A DNA stretch of 64,000 nucleotides from a candidate division WS6 bacterium OLB21 (GTDB taxonomy: Bacteria; Patescibacteriota; Dojkabacteria; B142; OLB20): contig JYPD01000025.1 in the NCBI GenBank assembly GCA_001567305.1, positions 1 to 64,000 of the forward strand. The letters are read 5' to 3'. A program made the position numbers and the translations under genes. Position 1 is the first letter of the stretch. Each line of letters begins with the position of its first letter. The notes under the pieces were generated by a model. That model did no database searches, had not been told where the DNA came from, and saw only the letters and a program-made list of their open reading frames with translations. Below, one piece after another: positions 59,199-64,000 of the stretch.

Positions 59199-62100
59199 AT
59201 GAAAAATGCCCCAATTCTCTTTGTCTTGATTGTTCTTGTCTTGGGTGTTGTTAGTGGACATGTCAGAGCCCAAGAAGATGAAATACAAGGAACCACCTAT
59301 AATAAGAAACTACACAACAGATAGTGTTGTTGTGTCGTATAAAGATAATCCAAATCAGTATAAGAGGGTAAGGGTGGTTGGAAGCAGCAAAGCTTACGAC
59401 ATCGCAGATCTTAATGTTGCGCACACTATCGCCAAATATAATATAAGAAATGATGTGGCCAGCGTTCAGCACAACTATATATATTCATCTTCAGTTTGGG
59501 ATCGGGACATAATTAACGATTTAGATACTCCAGATGACTACGAGCTGAATGCAGGAAATCCCTTAACTGGAAAACACTGGTATTACGAAGCGGCAGACTT
59601 GCGAAAAGCTTGGAATAAACAGGATTGTCTAAATGACGGCTCCTTATGCGGAGGAGATGCAGAAGTTATTGTAGCGATTATCGATACCGGTCTGGCTTTT
59701 GAGAATTACAGTGGTTATCTTCGTGACGGAGTATACTCAGCTTTTCCCGGTATGTTCTCTAGCGAGAGTATTAATTTGTATACAAATCCCGGTGAAGTCC
59801 CGACGATTGCTAACCCAAACAGGCACATTGACGGCATCGATTCAGATGGAAACGGTTATATAGATGACAGGCACGGAATCGATGCCTATGCACATAGTTA
59901 TTGTGATGCCGAAGAAGTAGAAGACCCGCCATGCTCGTTTAATCAAAGTCGTGATGCCGGTCACCCAAACGACGATCGAGGACACGGAACATTTGTAACC
60001 GGACTAATTGCATCTTTAGTATCTAATGCTTCCGACGCAAACGCCTATACCGGTAGCGTTTCTCCTGCGCATAAAGTAAGCATCTTGCCGATCAAAGCAA
60101 ACTTTCCAGATACAAATGACTTTAACACAATTGGATTAGTAGCAGCGCTAGACTATGCAATTCAGGCTGGTGCAGACATTATCAACTTCAGCTTAGCTGG
60201 AAGCGATTACGATCCTGCTTTGCATGCCAAATTGATTGAAGCATATGATGCGGGAATCTTCATTGTTGCTTCAAGTGGAAACACAGGTACATCAACAGTT
60301 AGATATCCTGCCGCTTATTCACAAGTATTCGCAGTGGGTGCTGCTAATCCCAATAACACCAGATCAAGCTATTCCAATTATGGAACTGCTCTAAACATGG
60401 TAGCGTATGTCGGAAGTGGTAGTGCACAAGGAACGGCAGCCTGGCAGGGAAGCTTTAGCTGTTATTTCAATGATAACTGCGACAGTGTGCTTAATCCTTA
60501 TTTATCTTACGAGATGGGTTATTCTATCGGCACCTCGTTTGCCTCTCCGCAAGTGGCAGCAGCGGCAGCTTTAATCAAGTCTTATGTAAATGAGCTTACA
60601 CCAGCGCAGATAGCCCAACTTCTTGAAGAAAGTGCTGTTGATATTGGTCCCGTCGGTTTCGATAACGATACAGGTCACGGAGTTCTTAACTTCTACAATG
60701 CTTTTAGTAGTGTTGCAGACAATCAGGCTCCGCTTCTAACATTTGTTGAGCCGCAAGGTAACAACGACACGGCAGATGAATCTTTTACTATCATTTGGGA
60801 TGCTACTGATCCAGAGGGGTCGCCCAATGAAGATATAGAAATAAACTTCTATCTTGACGACGATACAGATCCATCTCAAATGGTGGCCTTAATTCCCGGA
60901 TGTAGAAATTCTGATATCACGACCAAGTTAGGAACAGGACTCAGTTGCCAAGGTGATTTCCACCTTTTTCCAAATGGAAATTACTATATTCAAGGATGCA
61001 TTAAAGATATCTATTCCAACACAACTTGCTATGTAAGCGATCAAATCGAAATCGATAATTCAGAGAAACTAGATTCAGGCACCGCAGCCGTATCGACTGA
61101 TTACTATACAGATGTTCTCTTTTCAACTTCGTTTACCAAGACACCGGTAGTGTATGCAATTACGAATACTGAATATGGAACAGACATGATCTATACAGAG
61201 ATTCGAGACATCACCACCTCGGGATTTAAAGTTCGAGCCAGAGAAAATGACAGATCGGGTTATGACAATAAGCATGCCCCAGCACATGTTGGATGGATAG
61301 CAGTTCAAAATTCAACTTCAGACTTTCAGCTTGGAAGTATTAGTATCGATCGCAACTTGAGCGGAGATAACCCGACAGGGTGGAATAGAATCTACTTTCA
61401 AAAAGAATTTTCAACAACACCGAAGATCTTAGTAATGTCTCAATCTCACAATGGAGGAGATCTCGATATGGCAGATATCCGCAATGTTACCAATCAGTAT
61501 TTTGATCTGCGACTAGAGGAACCACCAGGATGGGATGGAAATCATATCCCCGAGACATTTGCCTGGATTGCCTTCGAAGACCACTTTGTATATGAAAACG
61601 GATTGAATACAACCGACCATAACTGGAAGCAGGTCAGTTTCACCCAAGTGTATGATCAAGCACCTATTGTGCTTGCACAAATTCAAACTGAAAACGGAGG
61701 AGATCCTGCAGAAGTAGATATTCGTAATATTACACCTCTTGGTTTCGAATACAGAATAGAGGAAGACGGACTTTTATTAGATCAACTTCATGCTAACGAA
61801 ACAATATCTTGGCTTGCAGTTCCAAGACAAGGGGCGGACGAGTTATGGGGAGAAGTGATGGTTGATCACAATTGGATTAATGTTATGCTTCCTGATTTGA
61901 TGTCTCATGTTCCAGCCGTTATCGCTAAGGTCGCCAGTGAAAACGGAGGAGATACAGTCGAAGTTGATTTAAGAAGAGTCGAAACAGGAATGTTCTCTGT
62001 GCGCATTGAAGAGGATTTACGAGCTGGATGGGATGGATTGCATACTTTCGAAAAAGTGGTCTGGTATGCACAAGCAGTTGACCCCGATCCAGTAAGCAAC

Positions 62101-62655
62101 AGTTACAATGTCAGCCCGAGCGCAATAAATTTCGAAAGCGATTCAGGCACACAGAGAGCTGGCCTTCTTACAAAGGTTGACCATAACTGGTTTACTTATT
62201 CTTTCGCACAGCCTTTCTCATCTATACCTCTCATCTTCTTTGATATTCAATCAGAGAACGGAGGAGACACCTCTATGCCAGATATACGCAATCTCAGCGA
62301 AACCGGCTTTCAAATCAGAGTCGAAGAAGATGTTATCGCAGGTTGGGACGGGAGTCATACTTTCGAGAAGATTGGTTGGATTGCATTTGAAACACCAAAT
62401 CGAGGAATCTTCGGTCATGTTGAAATCAACAGATTAATGAACACAACTGGATGGAACCCCTTAGATTTATCTGCAGGCTCGTTTTCTGTCACTCCGTATT
62501 TTGTTGCAGATATTGTTTCCGAAAACGGAGGAGATACAGTACAGGTTGATGTACGAAACCTGACTTCAAATTCAATAGAGTTACGACTTGAAGAGGAACC
62601 AAAGAGATACGATGGCGCACATACTTTTGAAAGAATCAATTGGTGGGCATGGTAA
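59199..62655 (+). CDS. Second secreted subtilisin-like protease with six H-type-lectin-like repeats (one frameshift)
   Basis: About 1,152 residues from ATG 59199, which directly follows the previous stop (TAAATG). A signal peptide (APILFVLIVLVLGVVSG, cleavage near VRAQ) is out of frame with the rest; a one-base break near 59275-59295 is needed to join EDEIQG to PPIIRNYTTDS. Propeptide and S8 domain follow: Asp in VAIIDTGLAFENY, His in RGHGTFVTGLIASLV, Ser in SIGTSFASPQVAAAAAL. Six C-terminal repeats resemble those of the first protease. It lacks the extra domain found between Asp and His in its neighbour. This is a tandem gene duplication. Confidence 0.85.
61065..62650 (+). repeat. Six tandem H-type-lectin-like domains in the second subtilase
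   Basis: Approximate units: 61065-61305, 61325-61575, 61600-61830, 61845-62075, 62155-62390 and 62410-62650. The same DNA core (GAAAACGGAGGAGAYAC and close variants) recurs in units 3 to 6. The last copies of the two proteases are more alike than neighbouring copies within one protein. Confidence 0.75.
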
Positions 62656-62667
62656 TAATAAGTTTAA

Positions 62668-64000
62668 ATGTTGAGTTTCATAAACAGTAAAAGGTGGTTA
62701 GTTCTTTTTGCGGCAGTATTCCCCCTGTTGATCGTTGCATATCATATCTACGGAAATCAATATTCACCAGCGAACGACAAGGTTATTGAGCCAGAAAATG
62801 AAAGCGTAGTTCTATCAACTTCCTTTGTCGAGAAGCCGCTTCCTTCAGAAATAGAAAAGCAAGAGGAAAGATCAAACGATGATTCGATAAAATACGCAGC
62901 TTCGCAAGTGCAACGCACCATAACTTTAAATCCAGTTATAACTGAGGCCGAGAACTCTTCCGCAAAGCAACAGACATATTTGGTAAAAGAATTACGACCA
63001 GCTTCCATTAATGACTATCGAATTGTGTTTAAACATAGTTTTGTTGCGATTGGTTTTGTTTGGAATGAAGGCTCTTTTGAGTACTCGTTTGATGGGAACA
63101 ATTATTTTGAACCAGAAAGTGTCGGAGATGATCGTCCAGAAACCTTTAATGAAAATGCTTCTGAACTTATTTTCCCTGGCAGGACAATATCTGCGATTTA
63201 CATAAAAACATCTTATGTATCTGGTCTCGAAATTAACCTGCTTACCCCTCAAGCAGTTGAAGCCGGTATAAGTGATTTAAATGCCAACTACAAAGGCGTG
63301 ACATTTACAAATCTGGGAATCAGATCCAGACAGCAATGGGGAGCAGATGAATCAAAGGCGCTCTGGTATCCATCTTATCGAAAAATCAATAAGATTATTA
63401 TTCATCATACGGCTGGTTCAAATTTTGTAAATGATTGGTCAGCTGTCGTTCGCTCTATATATGCATACCATGCAGTGTCACTAGACTGGGGAGATATTGG
63501 CTACAACTATCTTATTGATCCTAATGGAGTAATTTATGAAGGCAGACAGGGTGGAGAAGGTGTAACAGGCGGACATGCTTACGGAAGCAATAATGGGAGC
63601 ATTGGAATTGCCTTGTTGGGTAACTTCTCTGAACAATCTCCCACCAACGAAGCAATGGAGTCTCTAACATCTTTAATTGAAGAAAAATCAGCAATCCACG
63701 GACTCAATCCAGTTTGGGGTGTGAATGTTTTGGGACACCGAGATGTTAACAGCACTGCTTGTCCTGGGAATGTATTTTATTCGCAATTACCTTCAATCAG
63801 TAATTCTCTTGCCTTAAATATGGAGAATAATATGCAAGATATCATTACCCAGCGAATCGCATCTGAGAATGTTTTCAGTAGCTGGATTAGAGAGGATCAT
63901 GAAATCTATGGGGATCTACTGATAACATTTAATGTGATTAATGGCACTGATCCCCAGGTGATAAGATCAAAGGTTCCCCCTTTCAGCTCGATTCAGTCGA
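62668..64000 (+). CDS. Secreted PGRP/amidase_2 N-acetylmuramoyl-L-alanine amidase, cut by the window end
   Basis: At least 444 residues, open at the right edge. ATG 62668 starts a single N-terminal hydrophobic helix (signal or anchor), then a beta region of about 190 residues. The amidase_2/PGRP domain lies at about residues 215-375: IIIHHTAGSNF (first zinc His), YNYLIDPNGVIYEGRQGGEG, SIGIALLGNFSEQSP, and VLGHRDVNSTACPG (second zinc His and the zinc-binding Cys). It should cut the bond between MurNAc and the stem peptide. It follows the two protease-lectin genes by 12 bases, so all three are probably one operon. Confidence 0.85.
   Translation, partial: MLSFINSKRWLVLFAAVFPLLIVAYHIYGNQYSPANDKVIEPENESVVLSTSFVEKPLPSEIEKQEERSNDDSIKYAASQVQRTITLNPVITEAENSSAKQQTYLVKELRPASINDYRIVFKHSFVAIGFVWNEGSFEYSFDGNNYFEPESVGDDRPETFNENASELIFPGRTISAIYIKTSYVSGLEINLLTPQAVEAGISDLNANYKGVTFTNLGIRSRQQWGADESKALWYPSYRKINKIIIHHTAGSNFVNDWSAVVRSIYAYHAVSLDWGDIGYNYLIDPNGVIYEGRQGGEGVTGGHAYGSNNGSIGIALLGNFSEQSPTNEAMESLTSLIEEKSAIHGLNPVWGVNVLGHRDVNSTACPGNVFYSQLPSISNSLALNMENNMQDIITQRIASENVFSSWIREDHEIYGDLLITFNVINGTDPQVIRSKVPPFSSIQS

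Noticed and set aside
57640-62650. CRISPR array or DNA-level satellite repeat in the protease genes.
   Set aside because: The repeats are in frame, about 230-250 bases long, diverged, and encode a protein domain.

Overview
The window looks like a chromosomal segment from a bacterium of the Candidate Phyla Radiation (Patescibacteria). The evidence is AT-rich DNA, compact core genes interleaved with many small unrecognised membrane proteins, several FemAB-type peptidyltransferases, a membrane-fused MurF, weak or absent Shine-Dalgarno sequences, and very large secreted surface proteins. TGA works as a stop codon (for example at gltX and the 3' end of ftsA), so this is not one of the lineages that read UGA as glycine. 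The exact phylum is not decidable from the sequence; a Dojkabacteria/Microgenomates-like lineage is only a guess.

Layout. 0-7.2 kb: a UvrD/PcrA helicase, then a minus-strand envelope cluster of two FemAB peptidyltransferases around a DegT-type aminotransferase, and a GT-C family membrane glycosyltransferase. 7.2-10.4 kb: dnaN, a candidate replication origin, dnaA, and divergent yidD. 10.4-13.5 kb: a GT2 glycosyltransferase and an O-antigen-ligase-like membrane protein with TPRs. 13.5-20.2 kb: superoxide dismutase, an ArsR-like regulator, a LexA-like protein with a degenerate protease, RodZ, MscL, small membrane proteins, tRNA-Ser(CGA) and tRNA-Arg(GCG). 20.2-22.8 kb: a GT2 enzyme, a small unknown protein and RarA. 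22.8-31.7 kb: rpoB, rpoC, rpsL, rpsG. 31.7-34.6 kb: two small unknown genes, rnpA, rpmH and an AI-2E-type exporter. 34.6-38.6 kb: a secreted FN3-like protein, 5-FTHF cyclo-ligase, rpoD and a sortase. 38.6-44.0 kb: ftsZ, ftsA, ftsQ, rpsO, trxA and two small envelope proteins. 44.0-50.9 kb: an alpha/beta hydrolase, membrane-MurF, FemX, a GT-C protein and gltX. 50.9-64.0 kb: an accessory secreted module with a transglutaminase-like protein lacking its Cys, a PEP-synthase-like pseudoenzyme, two tandem secreted subtilases each ending in six H-type-lectin-like repeats, and a PGRP/amidase that runs off the window.

How the genes fit together. Much of the window builds or edits the envelope: MurF and FemAB enzymes make the peptidoglycan stem and cross-bridge, FtsQAZ and RodZ handle division and shape, a sortase and glycosyltransferases decorate the surface, and the protease-lectin proteins plus amidase at the right end may act on a neighbouring or host cell (inference). 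Core machinery shows target-site changes that predict intrinsic rifampicin and streptomycin insensitivity.

Data caution. At least 16 reading-frame breaks split otherwise intact genes, including rpoB, gltX, ftsA and murF. Nearly all lie at short homopolymer runs. They are best read as single-base sequencing or consensus errors, so broken genes are given here as whole genes with the break position stated.
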